Below, in pieces: positions 51,137 through 60,550 of a DNA stretch of 64,000 bases (the first letter of the stretch is position 1; every line of letters begins with the position of its first letter). Source of the stretch: Pseudomonadota bacterium (lineage in GTDB: Bacteria; Pseudomonadota; Gammaproteobacteria; Acidiferrobacterales; UBA6901); NCBI GenBank assembly GCA_021785515.1, contig JAJYEX010000001.1, forward strand, positions 578,196 through 642,195, written 5' to 3'. The position numbers were made by a program, and so were the translations under genes. Under the pieces are notes generated by a model. The model searched no databases and was not told where the DNA came from. It was given only the letters and a program-made list of their open reading frames with translations.

Positions 51137-51547
51137 ATGTCCGATTCGATCATTGAGCTGTACGGAAAGTCGGTACGTATTGAGCTGAGTGCCGCCGCCG
51201 AACGGGCCCTGGAGAGACGCGACAACCCCATTTTTGCCGAAGTTCAGCTGATTTTCGGGTGCATGATCGCCAAACGAGTCTGGTTCCACGATGACGCCCA
51301 CGAGCAGGCGGTCGCGGTGAATCCGAAGCTGCGGGTATGGTTTCGGCCCGCCCGCTATGAGAAGAGCTGCAGTCTGGACGATATCGATGACGGCGCGGTG
51401 GCCAGCGATTACCCGATGGTCGCGGGACGCAGGGGTTTCGTACCCGACATCGTGCGCGTCGATTACCGTGCCGGCAAGTGGGTCGGTGACTTTAGTTACT
51501 CTATGGACCTTTACCGCTCCCAGAATGCGATGCTGGCCCACGGCTGA
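51137..51547 (+). CDS. conserved-looking hypothetical protein
   Basis: 136 aa ORF without strong competitors. Confidence 0.6.
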   Translation: MSDSIIELYGKSVRIELSAAAERALERRDNPIFAEVQLIFGCMIAKRVWFHDDAHEQAVAVNPKLRVWFRPARYEKSCSLDDIDDGAVASDYPMVAGRRGFVPDIVRVDYRAGKWVGDFSYSMDLYRSQNAMLAHG

Positions 51548-51825
51548 ACCGTGAGCGCCCGGCACCCAGGCCAGGCCAAAACGTTCCCCGTAGACTAGGG
51601 CCGGAAACACTGATTTCCAGCAAGTCGCTACCCCCTGACCGACCGCCCAATGCGGCGCAATGATACGATGACCTGGCAGCGGCACGCCTGCCACAAGGCA
51701 TGCCGCATGCGCGCCATCCAATGTGTACCTAGCCGCCCAATTTATAGAATATGATTCCTGTGGCGCCAGACTGGCAACTGTCGACCGGCAACCCAGAGAT
51801 CAACTGCGAAAAGGACACCTAGCCC

Positions 51826-52446
51826 GTGAGGACCACCATAGCCAAGGCCGCCGACAACCTGGTCAGCACTCAGTCTGTGTTGATATCAGGTGCCGCCGGG
51901 GTGGTGACCATGGTGATTGCCGACAGTCTTTGGGTGACATACCGGTTACCACCACGGTGGATCGCACTTGCCATCAGTTTCGTGCTGGGATCGGTGGCGC
52001 TCGTTGCAATCAGGCAAACCCTGGCACAGCGCATCCTGTGCTACCTGTGCAGTTCCAGCATCATATTTCTCGTCGCTATCGGGAGTAACCGTACCGGAAT
52101 GGTCTTGGCGAGCCTGATTGAGCCCGCTGGATCACCGACCGGAACGCTGCATCTCAAGGGAGACATTGCCGGCGATAAGCAGGTGTTGCAGCACCTAGAC
52201 ATGGGCGCAAGAACCCGAAGCGGCGGCGGGAGCCGGGGACGACCCGGAGTATTGGGCAGAACCGCAACGGACGACGCTGTCACGGACACCGCAGCCGGAC
52301 CGGTACCCGTGCTCGCGATGCCGGAACCACTTCAGCCAGCACGTGCGGTCACGGCACCGGTACAATCTCCTGGGACGGCACAAGTAACCCGTGTGCTACG
52401 TTCGACCGGACCGGCTGGAAAACCACATTTCTTCACCCGATGGTAG
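51826..52446 (+). CDS. hypothetical membrane protein
   Basis: Two to three hydrophobic segments then Gly/Pro-rich tail. Confidence 0.5.
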   Translation: MRTTIAKAADNLVSTQSVLISGAAGVVTMVIADSLWVTYRLPPRWIALAISFVLGSVALVAIRQTLAQRILCYLCSSSIIFLVAIGSNRTGMVLASLIEPAGSPTGTLHLKGDIAGDKQVLQHLDMGARTRSGGGSRGRPGVLGRTATDDAVTDTAAGPVPVLAMPEPLQPARAVTAPVQSPGTAQVTRVLRSTGPAGKPHFFTRW

Positions 52447-52669
52447 GTCAGCGGATTTCGGCGCCCGCCACCCCGGACAGATTATGATGGTCTCCCACGC
52501 ATAAGTATTCCGGTGATCTGCCAGAATGGACTGATGTCAGGTCGTGCCTTGCTCCGCGCCGCGGGCATGGCCGGAGAACTTGACACAAAGCCCGGGTAAT
52601 AGCGGGGACCGAACTACTTTAGAGATTTACAGGATCCCTACAGATCGGGGCAGGGGGGCCAGCCGCTCC

Positions 52670-53023
52670 CTATTCCGGGGTTCCCTTGGGCGGAACCTCG
52701 GCGTAAGGGCCGACTTGACGCACCAAGGCCGAGACCTCTTCGGTTTTTCCGTTGAGCGGCACAATCTTGGCAACGCCCTGTCGGGCTACTTCATCGATTC
52801 GCACAACTGCGTGTATCGGAATGCGGGTCACCTGTACACCTTCGAATTCCGCCTTAAGACGTTCCTCGCTAGGGTCGATCACCACTGATGACTTCTCTCC
52901 AAACGTGATGTCCTCGACCACGATAAAGCCGTACAGGTCACCCTGGCTCACGCGTTTCGCGTAAAGCTCATACACCTTTCCCTGATTCACGAATGTAACA
53001 CGATACAAGCACTTCTTAGCCAT
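52670..53023 (-). CDS. DUF1820-type protein
   Basis: YRVTFVNQGKVYELYAKRVSQGDLYGFIVVEDITFGEKSSVVIDPSEERLKAEFEGV. Confidence 0.8.
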   Translation of the reverse strand: MAKKCLYRVTFVNQGKVYELYAKRVSQGDLYGFIVVEDITFGEKSSVVIDPSEERLKAEFEGVQVTRIPIHAVVRIDEVARQGVAKIVPLNGKTEEVSALVRQVGPYAEVPPKGTPE

Positions 53024-53230
53024 TCATCTCGCCTCGCACTACTAGTGCCTAGCATAGCACTGCAGCGCGTTCAGGTCATGGGCGCCCGCCGGCCATCGCT
53101 GGTTTGACAAGCCCGCTGGTCACGCCACAATATGAACGTGCTGCAATACTGGCAGCTCGGACGCCATTGGCGGTCCAGTTGCCACACCACTCACTCATTC
53201 TGACCATCCTTTCGATGGCGGAGGAGCGTC

Positions 53231-54160
53231 GTGTCGAAAGCGCATCCAATCGTTGCAGTAACAGGTTCGTCCGGAGCCGGCACGACCACGATAAGACACG
53301 CCTTCAGCGACATTTTCCGCCGCCAGGGAATTCAACCCGCGTTTGTCAACGGCGACAGCTTTCATCGCTATGACCATGAAACCATGGGGCGAGTGATTGA
53401 GCAGGCGCAGGTAGCGGGTCTGCCCCTCAGTCATTTCGGACCGGACGTCAATCTATTCGAACAGCTCGAAACGTTGTTCACGGAATATGGTCGCAGCGGG
53501 GGCGGGACGTTTCGGCAGTGCATCACTGAAGACAATTGCGTGGAGCTCGGCGGTAAACCAGGCACCTTCACCCAGTGGGGGCCACTGCCTGCGGACACGG
53601 ATCTTCTGTTCTACGAAGGTCTGCATGGGGGCGTGGTGGCGCGCACCTGGACCCGGCGACAGATGAGCCCGTCACACAACCCTCTCGTCGCCGAGCGGCG
53701 TTCATCCAGCGAGGACGGCGGCGTCGACGTCGCCCAGCATGTTGACCTGCTGCTTGGTGTCGTTCCGGTTGTGAATCTGGAATGGATCCAGAAGATCCAC
53801 CGCGATACCCGCACTCACGGATACTCGGTGGAGGCCGTAACGAATACGATATTGAGGCGCATGCGTGACTATATAAGCTTCATTGTGCCCCAGTTTTCTG
53901 TCACCGACATCAACTTCCAGCGCGTCCCGGTAGTGGACACGTCAAACCCCTTTATTTCCCGGGACGTCCCCCTGGACGCCGAAAGCATCGTGGTCATCCG
54001 GTTCCGTGATCCACAGCGTTTCAACTTTCCGCAGCTGCTGCGCGAGATCCATGATTCCTACATGTCCCGTCCGAACACGCTCGTCATACCGGGAAGCTAC
54101 TTCGGACATGCGCTGGAAGTGATCTGCGCACCGCTCATTCACGAACTCTGCAGCCGGTAA
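53231..54160 (+). CDS. prk: phosphoribulokinase
   Basis: VAVTGSSGAGTTTIRHAFSDIFRRQGIQPAFVNGDSFHRYDH; FYEGLHGG. Confidence 0.95.
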   Translation: MSKAHPIVAVTGSSGAGTTTIRHAFSDIFRRQGIQPAFVNGDSFHRYDHETMGRVIEQAQVAGLPLSHFGPDVNLFEQLETLFTEYGRSGGGTFRQCITEDNCVELGGKPGTFTQWGPLPADTDLLFYEGLHGGVVARTWTRRQMSPSHNPLVAERRSSSEDGGVDVAQHVDLLLGVVPVVNLEWIQKIHRDTRTHGYSVEAVTNTILRRMRDYISFIVPQFSVTDINFQRVPVVDTSNPFISRDVPLDAESIVVIRFRDPQRFNFPQLLREIHDSYMSRPNTLVIPGSYFGHALEVICAPLIHELCSR

Positions 54161-54184
54161 GCCAAACTGCCTCCAGTCCACGGA

Positions 54185-54577
54185 TCAGACCGGGCGCAAC
54201 AGCGCCGCAAGCTCTGCATGAACCCCACGGCCATACCGCCCGAAATCGAGCGCCATACCGCCAGCATCCAGCCGGACAACTTGCGCCGACACAAACCGCA
54301 TGACTGCACGGCGGTCAGATCCGCACCGGAAAGCCACATCCACGACCGTGCCGACCGGTACCAGCTCCGACGCTTGTGCCAAAAATACACCATGCAGACT
54401 CAGATCGCGGATCAGCCATTTACCAAAACAGGTCACGCACTGTCCGAGAGTCACCTCCATCGATACCGGCTTGCGCGCACTACGGCGCTGGTCGGGCCCG
54501 CCGCCGGCGACGGCTGTGCGGTATTGCACTGCATTATCGAGCCCGCTGAACCGCTCGTAACTCAGATCCCTCTTCAT
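54185..54577 (-). CDS. PilZ-domain protein
   Basis: RRSARKPVSMEV...DLSLHGVFL pattern. Confidence 0.75.
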   Translation of the reverse strand: MKRDLSYERFSGLDNAVQYRTAVAGGGPDQRRSARKPVSMEVTLGQCVTCFGKWLIRDLSLHGVFLAQASELVPVGTVVDVAFRCGSDRRAVMRFVSAQVVRLDAGGMALDFGRYGRGVHAELAALLRPV

Positions 54578-55181
54578 TATTACCTCCGTGCTTGGTTCTA
54601 ACTATTGTTTCCAGAAATCACGCGGCCCCATCAGGCCGGTCATTCTTCACGTAGCAGATTACGAAAGTTTGAACCCGGCAGGTACCGGAAAATTCACCGT
54701 TCGCCGCCCAGTTTGGCCGCTTTGTCGCCACGATTGCTGGCACGGCCTGCCCGGCAACAGACGACAATACAGTGGGACAGCTTCATGCAAACGTCACACA
54801 ACGCGGCTGTGCGGGTCTGCGTCTTCAGGCGCCGAGCTCGAGCACGCTGTTGCAGTTCCACTGGGGCAGCCAGTCTGCCAGCAACGACTTCCGCGATGCC
54901 CTGGGCGTCCTTACAATGGGTGCTAGCTTGAGCTGCAACGCAAACTTCTGGAATACTGAGTTGATAATGCATGCGAAACGGCGGTCCGGACAATTCGGTC
55001 TTGAAAAGCTTTTTTGCCACGCTGCCGACTGAAAAGGTCATTGCGCATGATGTAACCAAGCAGAAGACATACCAAGGCAGCGCTGCGCACATTCACGGGT
55101 TTTACAGCCCACGGCATCTGCATTGGTCACTCAAATACCTTTATTTTTTGCCGAGTTTGCGCGCGAAATGCGGCATGCTGA

Positions 55182-55568
55182 TCAGAGCGGAAACAAATGT
55201 TTGGTGATCGCCACCGCTACAATGTAGAAAAACGCTGCTTGCGCGCCGATCCAGAACGCCGCACATGTTCGCCGTTTGCGCGCGAACCGGAATGCCCCCA
55301 TACCCAGGAGAATATAGACCAGCAAGCCTGCCAGCTTGGCGGTCAGCCATGGACTGGCGCCGGGGTACTGCCGTATGGCCATTGCCAACACTATCCCGCT
55401 GGCCAACAGAACGGTGTCGTTCATGTGAGGAACGATACGTATCCACCGCATACGCAACCGATCCGGGCGGTACAGCATCCATACCCCACGCAGAACGAAC
55501 AAAATGTAGTTGATAGCCACAGCAGTGACATGCACTGCCTTGGTCTCTGAATACCATCTAAACAGCAT
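55182..55568 (-). CDS. SirB2-family membrane protein
   Basis: Four hydrophobic segments, HMNDTVLLASGIVLAM...WLTAKLAGLLVYILLGMGAF. Confidence 0.75.
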   Translation of the reverse strand: MLFRWYSETKAVHVTAVAINYILFVLRGVWMLYRPDRLRMRWIRIVPHMNDTVLLASGIVLAMAIRQYPGASPWLTAKLAGLLVYILLGMGAFRFARKRRTCAAFWIGAQAAFFYIVAVAITKHLFPL

Positions 55569-55611
55569 TGCTTCGCGCCGCCTGAGCGAGTAGGCGTAAG
55601 GGGCTATTCAG

Positions 55612-56304
55612 TTACGACGCTCCGTTGCGGGCTTCAAACTGCGGGAACAAAATGTTGTTCTCGGTGTGGATGTGCTGCATGATATCAGCCGTAAATTTTT
55701 CGAGGCCCACATATAAGGCGCGCCAGGTGTTACACGCGTCGGAAGGTAACCGGAGGTCGCGGGTGAGGTCCTGGAGATGGTGCAGCATGCGGCCATGTTC
55801 CTTGTGTTCTTCGCGCATGCGTGCGATGGGCGGCGCGAGAAAGCCGCCCGGATTGCTACGCATCATCGGAAACAGAACCTGTTCCTCCTTTTGCATATGT
55901 CTGCTCAGTTCGTCAAGCACATTTTGGAGCAAGCCAGTGAGACCGGCAGGAACATCGCCATGGCCTGCATGCACGCGCTCGACTGTGGCGGACAGGATGA
56001 TGAGTTCTGGTAGTTCGCGACGGTGAACGTCGTGGAAACGACCAATAATGAAGCCAACCAGAGAATCCGGGTCACAGGGGGTGTCGTCGGACGTTCCAAC
56101 GTCGAGCGCGACTAGCTCGCGTTCAATGAGACGTACATCGATTTGCCGTGCTTGTGCGGCGACTTCGAGGGGGATGTCTCCGCCACAGCAGAAGTCGAGA
56201 CGATGGCGACGGAACACCGCGCTGGCGCCAGGGATATCGCGCACAAGCTGGCCCAGGGGGCGAGCGGCATACGAAGTGGTCGATGGAGGAGGCGTGGCGG
56301 GCAT
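55612..56304 (-). CDS. ytfE: iron-sulfur cluster repair di-iron protein (RIC/ScdA/YtfE)
   Basis: PLGQLVRDIPGASAVFRRHRLDFCCGGDIPL, hemerythrin-like His/Glu pattern. Confidence 0.9.
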   Translation of the reverse strand: MPATPPPSTTSYAARPLGQLVRDIPGASAVFRRHRLDFCCGGDIPLEVAAQARQIDVRLIERELVALDVGTSDDTPCDPDSLVGFIIGRFHDVHRRELPELIILSATVERVHAGHGDVPAGLTGLLQNVLDELSRHMQKEEQVLFPMMRSNPGGFLAPPIARMREEHKEHGRMLHHLQDLTRDLRLPSDACNTWRALYVGLEKFTADIMQHIHTENNILFPQFEARNGAS

Positions 56305-56377
56305 GGGCGATCTCCTGATGGGCAGTGATCAAAAAGCTAAAGTGGTATATGATATGCAACTATATACATCCCATAGT

Positions 56378-56403
56378 AGTATTTGCAATACTCATTATGA
56401 GTA
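56378..56403. promoter_or_regulatory. two overlapping perfect palindromes AGTATT-TGC-AATACT and TACTCA-TTA-TGAGTA before the Rrf2 gene
   Basis: Read directly; immediately upstream of start codon at 56408. Confidence 0.5.
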
Positions 56404-56407
56404 GGTC

Positions 56408-56848
56408 ATGCGGCTGACCTCTTTCTCGGATTTTGGTTTGCGCACCCTGCTCATGCTGGGTAGTGGTGAGCATGACACCTGGTCGAGCGCGGAATTGGCA
56501 AATAAGCTCAACGTCTCGCGTGACCATCTCATAAAAGTGGTGCAGCGATTGGCTGTCGGTGGATATGTGCAGACGACGCGCGGAGCCGGTGGTGGGGTGA
56601 AGCTGAATAGGCGTCCAGCGGAGATTCGTCTGGGCGAAGTGCTTGAATGGCTGGACGGCAATTCGCCGCTTACCGAGTGTTTCCGTGACGACGGGGGGCA
56701 GTGTTTGCTCGCCGGGTTTTGCGCTTTACGCTCCAAATTAGACCGCGCGCGTAAAATGTTTTACACCGAGCTCAATACATGGACTTTGGCAGACTGCATT
56801 AATCCTGCGCTGGAAGAGTTTGCTGCGTTGTCTTTGCAGTCACTGTAA
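56408..56848 (+). CDS. Rrf2-family regulator (NsrR-like), divergent from ytfE
   Basis: MRLTSFSDFGLRTLLMLGSGEHDTWSSAELANKLNVSRDHLIKVVQRLAVGGYVQTTRGAGGGVKL; C...CLLAGFC. Confidence 0.87.
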   Translation: MRLTSFSDFGLRTLLMLGSGEHDTWSSAELANKLNVSRDHLIKVVQRLAVGGYVQTTRGAGGGVKLNRRPAEIRLGEVLEWLDGNSPLTECFRDDGGQCLLAGFCALRSKLDRARKMFYTELNTWTLADCINPALEEFAALSLQSL

Positions 56849-57263
56849 TTCGCCAGCGACTTGAGGGCTGGAAAGCCGAGCGGGCTTTAGGCGACCGGCT
56901 TTCGACTCGTCCGTTCCTTGTGGGATACGAAGACGGGCTCGCCGGTCAACTTGCTGATCGCATGTCTACGGGGGCGTTGCTCGCGCTCCGATTTTCAATC
57001 GTGAGTCAGATACGCTCGTCGGCTTGGTTGCCCGGCACGATCCACCTCCAGGCGCGCACTGGCGTTGTGTAGCAGTAACGGGAGGCAGGTGGCGCTGATT
57101 CCAAGCATGAACAGCCTACAGAAAAACCGACCTGGACTGCGAGGTTTGCCCGGTTTCCGTCACTACGCTGGTGAAGGGGGCAGTTGGTCGCTTTGGGGTG
57201 GAAACCGGGAGCGTACGGATTGGACGTCCCACCCAATACAGCCTCGGCATTGGATGCTGGACT

Positions 57264-57289
57264 AAAAAAACGGTGCGTCCTTGCACCGT
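57264..57289 (-). terminator. putative intrinsic terminator downstream of dsrAB
   Basis: Minus strand ACGGTGC-AAGGAC-GCACCGT followed by TTTTTT. Confidence 0.75.
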
Positions 57290-57398
57290 ACGCACAGGAA
57301 ACTTCCTCGCTCTGCAGGGGCCGGTCTGAAACCGGTTTTCACCCCACCAGCGGTACTTTGGCCGCCCGCACCCGAAGAGGGCGGCCCGTCCGCCTGCG

Positions 57399-58493
57399 CT
57401 AGAAGCGGATATGCGTGGAGGCGTTCAAGCTCGCACGCGATCCACGCCAGTTGTCGATGTGGAACTTGGTGAACGGCAGGCCGGTCAGCTCGAAGAAGCG
57501 GGGCCAGCCGATGCGTTCAACCCATTCACCCATACGTTCCCAGTCCTTCGCATCCTCCTTGTAGACGCGCAGGATGTTCTTGACGATGGCCGCAGCTTCC
57601 GGCCAGCGCGGCGGATTGTTCGGGATGCCGGCCGCCACAAGCTTGTGGAACATCGGCTTGGAGCGGGCATTGGAGTTCTTGCCGCCCACCCAGATCGCGA
57701 TCTTGGAGTGCTCGGGATCGTTGATCTGCATCGGCGGGCAGGGCGGATAGCAGGCCCCGCAGCAGACGCATTTCTTCTCGTCGACCTCGAGTGAAGGCTT
57801 GCCGTTGACCATTGCCGGGCGAATCGCCGCCACCGGGCAGCGGGCCACCACGGACGGCCGTTCGCAGACATTGGCCACGAGGTCGTGGTTGATCTTCGGC
57901 GGCTTGGTGTGCTGGATGTTGATGGCGATATCGCCCTGCCCGCCGCAGTTGATCTGGCAGCAGGAGGTCGTCAGACGCACACGGTTCGGCATTTCCTCCC
58001 GCACAAACTCCTCGTGCAGTTCATCCATCAGCGACTTCACCACGCCCGAGGCGTCGGTGCCGGGGATGTCGCAGTGCAGCCAGCCCTGGGTGTGGGAGAT
58101 CATCGACACCGAATTTCCCGTTCCGCCCACGGGGAAACCTTCCTGCGCCAGCTTGTCTATCAGACGCTGCGCCTTGTCCATGGAACCCACCATGAACTCA
58201 ATGTTGCTGCGGATGGTGAAACGCACGTAACCGTCGGCAAACTTGTCGGCAATGTCGCAGAGCTTGCGGATGGTATGGACGTCCATCTGGCGCTGGGTGC
58301 CGGCACGCACCGTCCAGATCTCGTCGCCGCTGTGTGCCACATGATGCAGCACACCGGGACGCGGACGGTCATGCCACGCCCAGTTGCCGTAATTGCGGCG
58401 CATGATGGGATGCATGTACTGAAAATGATCCGGCACACCGCTTTCGATCGGCATGCGCTGCTTGCTGCCACCCGTTGTCTGGGCTGTCGTCAT
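57399..58493 (-). CDS. dsrB: dissimilatory sulfite reductase beta subunit
   Basis: RVRLTTSCCQINCGGQGDIAINIQHTKPPKINHD, ferredoxin domain CVCCGACYPPCPPMQ. Confidence 0.95.
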   Translation of the reverse strand: MTTAQTTGGSKQRMPIESGVPDHFQYMHPIMRRNYGNWAWHDRPRPGVLHHVAHSGDEIWTVRAGTQRQMDVHTIRKLCDIADKFADGYVRFTIRSNIEFMVGSMDKAQRLIDKLAQEGFPVGGTGNSVSMISHTQGWLHCDIPGTDASGVVKSLMDELHEEFVREEMPNRVRLTTSCCQINCGGQGDIAINIQHTKPPKINHDLVANVCERPSVVARCPVAAIRPAMVNGKPSLEVDEKKCVCCGACYPPCPPMQINDPEHSKIAIWVGGKNSNARSKPMFHKLVAAGIPNNPPRWPEAAAIVKNILRVYKEDAKDWERMGEWVERIGWPRFFELTGLPFTKFHIDNWRGSRASLNASTHIRF

Positions 58494-58536
58494 TACTGTC
58501 TCCTAAATCGGAATCGCGGAATGTCCGAAGCGTCCC

Positions 58537-59760
58537 TTACCGCTCGCCACTCGCCTTGCGCTGGTCCCAGCGTTGCGCCTCTTCGTCCCACGTGTCAGTG
58601 CGAATGAACGGATTGCTGCGCGGGTGCGCCAGCATCGCCGGATCGGGCTCTATGCCAATACCCTCCAGAAAATTGCCCAGGCCGATGCGCTCGATCATCT
58701 CGCCACACCGCTCGTGCTCCAGACCGTTTTCGGCCCAGAAATCGATGATCGTATGCGCAAGGGCGACGATGCGCTCAAAGTCCTCGTCACTGTTCAGTTT
58801 CATGAAGGGAACAACAACCACACCCATGAGATCTCCGATCTTCAGAGTGCGCTTGCCGCCGACCAGTATGGTTACGCCGCGATCTTTGCCTGGAGACAGA
58901 GCCTTGGTCATGACATTGATGCAATGCATGCACCGCACGCAGTTGCGGTTGTCGATCGCCAAGGTATCGTCGGCTTTGAGCTTGAGCGACTGCGTCGGAC
59001 AGCGGGTGACCACGTTGTCGATCACGTAGTCGCGGCCTTTGGCGGCGACGAACTTCTTGACCTCGCCCTGGTTCACCTGGATTTCATCACGCCAGGTCCC
59101 GATTACGGCCATGTCGGCGCGCTGTATCGAGTTCATGCAGTCGTTGGCGCACCCGGAAAACTTGAACTTGAACTTGTACGGAAGCGCGGGACGATGCAGA
59201 TCGTCAGTGAAATCGTTCATGACTGTACGGTGTGCGCGGCCCTCGTCGAAGCAGGAGTGCTCGCAGCGCGCATGCCCGACACAGGACATCGAGGTGCGCA
59301 CGGACGGGCCGGCGCCACCCATGTCGAAACCGAGCTCGTTAAATTCGTCGAACGCGACCTGGACATTGTCGGTGGTGCAACCCTGAAACATGATGTCGCC
59401 GCTCTGGCCATGCAGTGCGATTAGGCCGGATCCGTGCTTGTCCCAAATGTCGCAGAACTTGCGCAGTATCGCGGTATCGTAATGCATGCCTGGAGCCGGC
59501 ATGATGCGTATGGTGTGGAACTCGGCAGATGCCGGGAAGCGGTCGGCAACCTCGGAGAACCGCGGGATTACCCCGCCGCCATAGCCGATCACACTGGCCG
59601 TGCCACCCTTCCAGTAGCCCTTGCGCGTTTCGTAGGAGTGTTCCAGCTGACCCAGCAGGTCCACCATCATGTCCTTGTCTTTCGCGAGCCGCTTTAGCCC
59701 GGATACGAAGCTCGGCCAGGGGCCGGACTCCAGCTGATCGATCATCGGTGTTGCAGACAT
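58537..59760 (-). CDS. dsrA: dissimilatory sulfite reductase alpha subunit
   Basis: MSCVGHARCEHSCFDEGRAHR, FKFSGCANDCMNSIQRADMAVIGTW, CVRCMHCINVM. Confidence 0.95.
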   Translation of the reverse strand: MSATPMIDQLESGPWPSFVSGLKRLAKDKDMMVDLLGQLEHSYETRKGYWKGGTASVIGYGGGVIPRFSEVADRFPASAEFHTIRIMPAPGMHYDTAILRKFCDIWDKHGSGLIALHGQSGDIMFQGCTTDNVQVAFDEFNELGFDMGGAGPSVRTSMSCVGHARCEHSCFDEGRAHRTVMNDFTDDLHRPALPYKFKFKFSGCANDCMNSIQRADMAVIGTWRDEIQVNQGEVKKFVAAKGRDYVIDNVVTRCPTQSLKLKADDTLAIDNRNCVRCMHCINVMTKALSPGKDRGVTILVGGKRTLKIGDLMGVVVVPFMKLNSDEDFERIVALAHTIIDFWAENGLEHERCGEMIERIGLGNFLEGIGIEPDPAMLAHPRSNPFIRTDTWDEEAQRWDQRKASGER

Positions 59761-59905
59761 CTTCTTCGTCACGACGGGTCTCCTAACGTTGATCGGCAAA
59801 AGCCACGCGTGGCTGCAAATCGGGACAACGACACTCTTTCCACCTCGGCCGCACTATAGGCCGCGCGTCGAGTGCAGACGGTAACCAACCGGTTCCGGCG
59901 TGTGA

Positions 59906-59919
59906 TTGATCCAGATCAA
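59906..59919. promoter_or_regulatory. perfect FNR box TTGAT-CCAG-ATCAA upstream of dsrA
   Basis: 10 of 10 match to TTGAT-N4-ATCAA. Confidence 0.7.
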
Positions 59920-60550
59920 GTGAACGGCAGAACGTCGGGCGCCATTGGGATAGTCGTAACCCCCTCCTTTAGGGATAGAAGCCGGTAGGGCATGCCGGAC
60001 CAGTACAGCATCAAGGTATTGTTTGTTAAAAAGAAATCGTTGGTGCTGGCGGCTGTATCCCGTGCTTCCGCTCACCCGATCCCCTGCCCGGTAACTTGTG
60101 CAGCATAGGCCCGGGTTCGCGTTTCCCGATGTACACGGCTTTGGCAAAAATAGGTTGGCCGATGGTTCCTCTTTGATGTTGCGAAATCCACGCGGGCGCG
60201 ACCGCAACAGTCCATCGTTCAAAGACGCCCACCCGCCAAAGGAACGGGCTGCGTTCGGGGTCGTGGCGCCCGATCCGACAGGTCCCAAGCGCCGGCTTTG
60301 GTTAGCCAGCCGGCCGGGTTTCCGGCTGCACTGTTCCGGACCGGGACGGGGAATTCCAAACATTCCTTATTGCAGCTGCGGGTTCACGGCAAACCGCTTC
60401 TAGATCATTTATAATACGTGCAGGCCGAGTGACCGGGCACTACAGGACGGGGGCATGATGGGTCAATCCAGCCCCGTTTGGAACAAGCCTCGCCGGTCTT
60501 CGAAAATTGAGGATGCGCCGTTCGATCCCACCCCTACGGAATTCTGATCC

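Noticed and set aside
54694-55092. Minus-strand ORF with rhodanese-like CIVVCCRAGRASNRGDKAAKLGGE stretch
   Set aside because: Only a short resemblance to a rhodanese active-site loop; the rest does not fit and may be decayed or noncoding. Not supported enough to annotate.
56347-56374. Possible NsrR box TGATATGCAACTATATACATCCC upstream of ytfE
   Set aside because: Right half matches but left half fits only with zero instead of one central base; too weak compared with the 46694 site.
59854-60363. 169 aa minus-strand ORF upstream of dsrA
   Set aside because: No recognisable domain and it covers the dsrA promoter region and FNR box; likely spurious.
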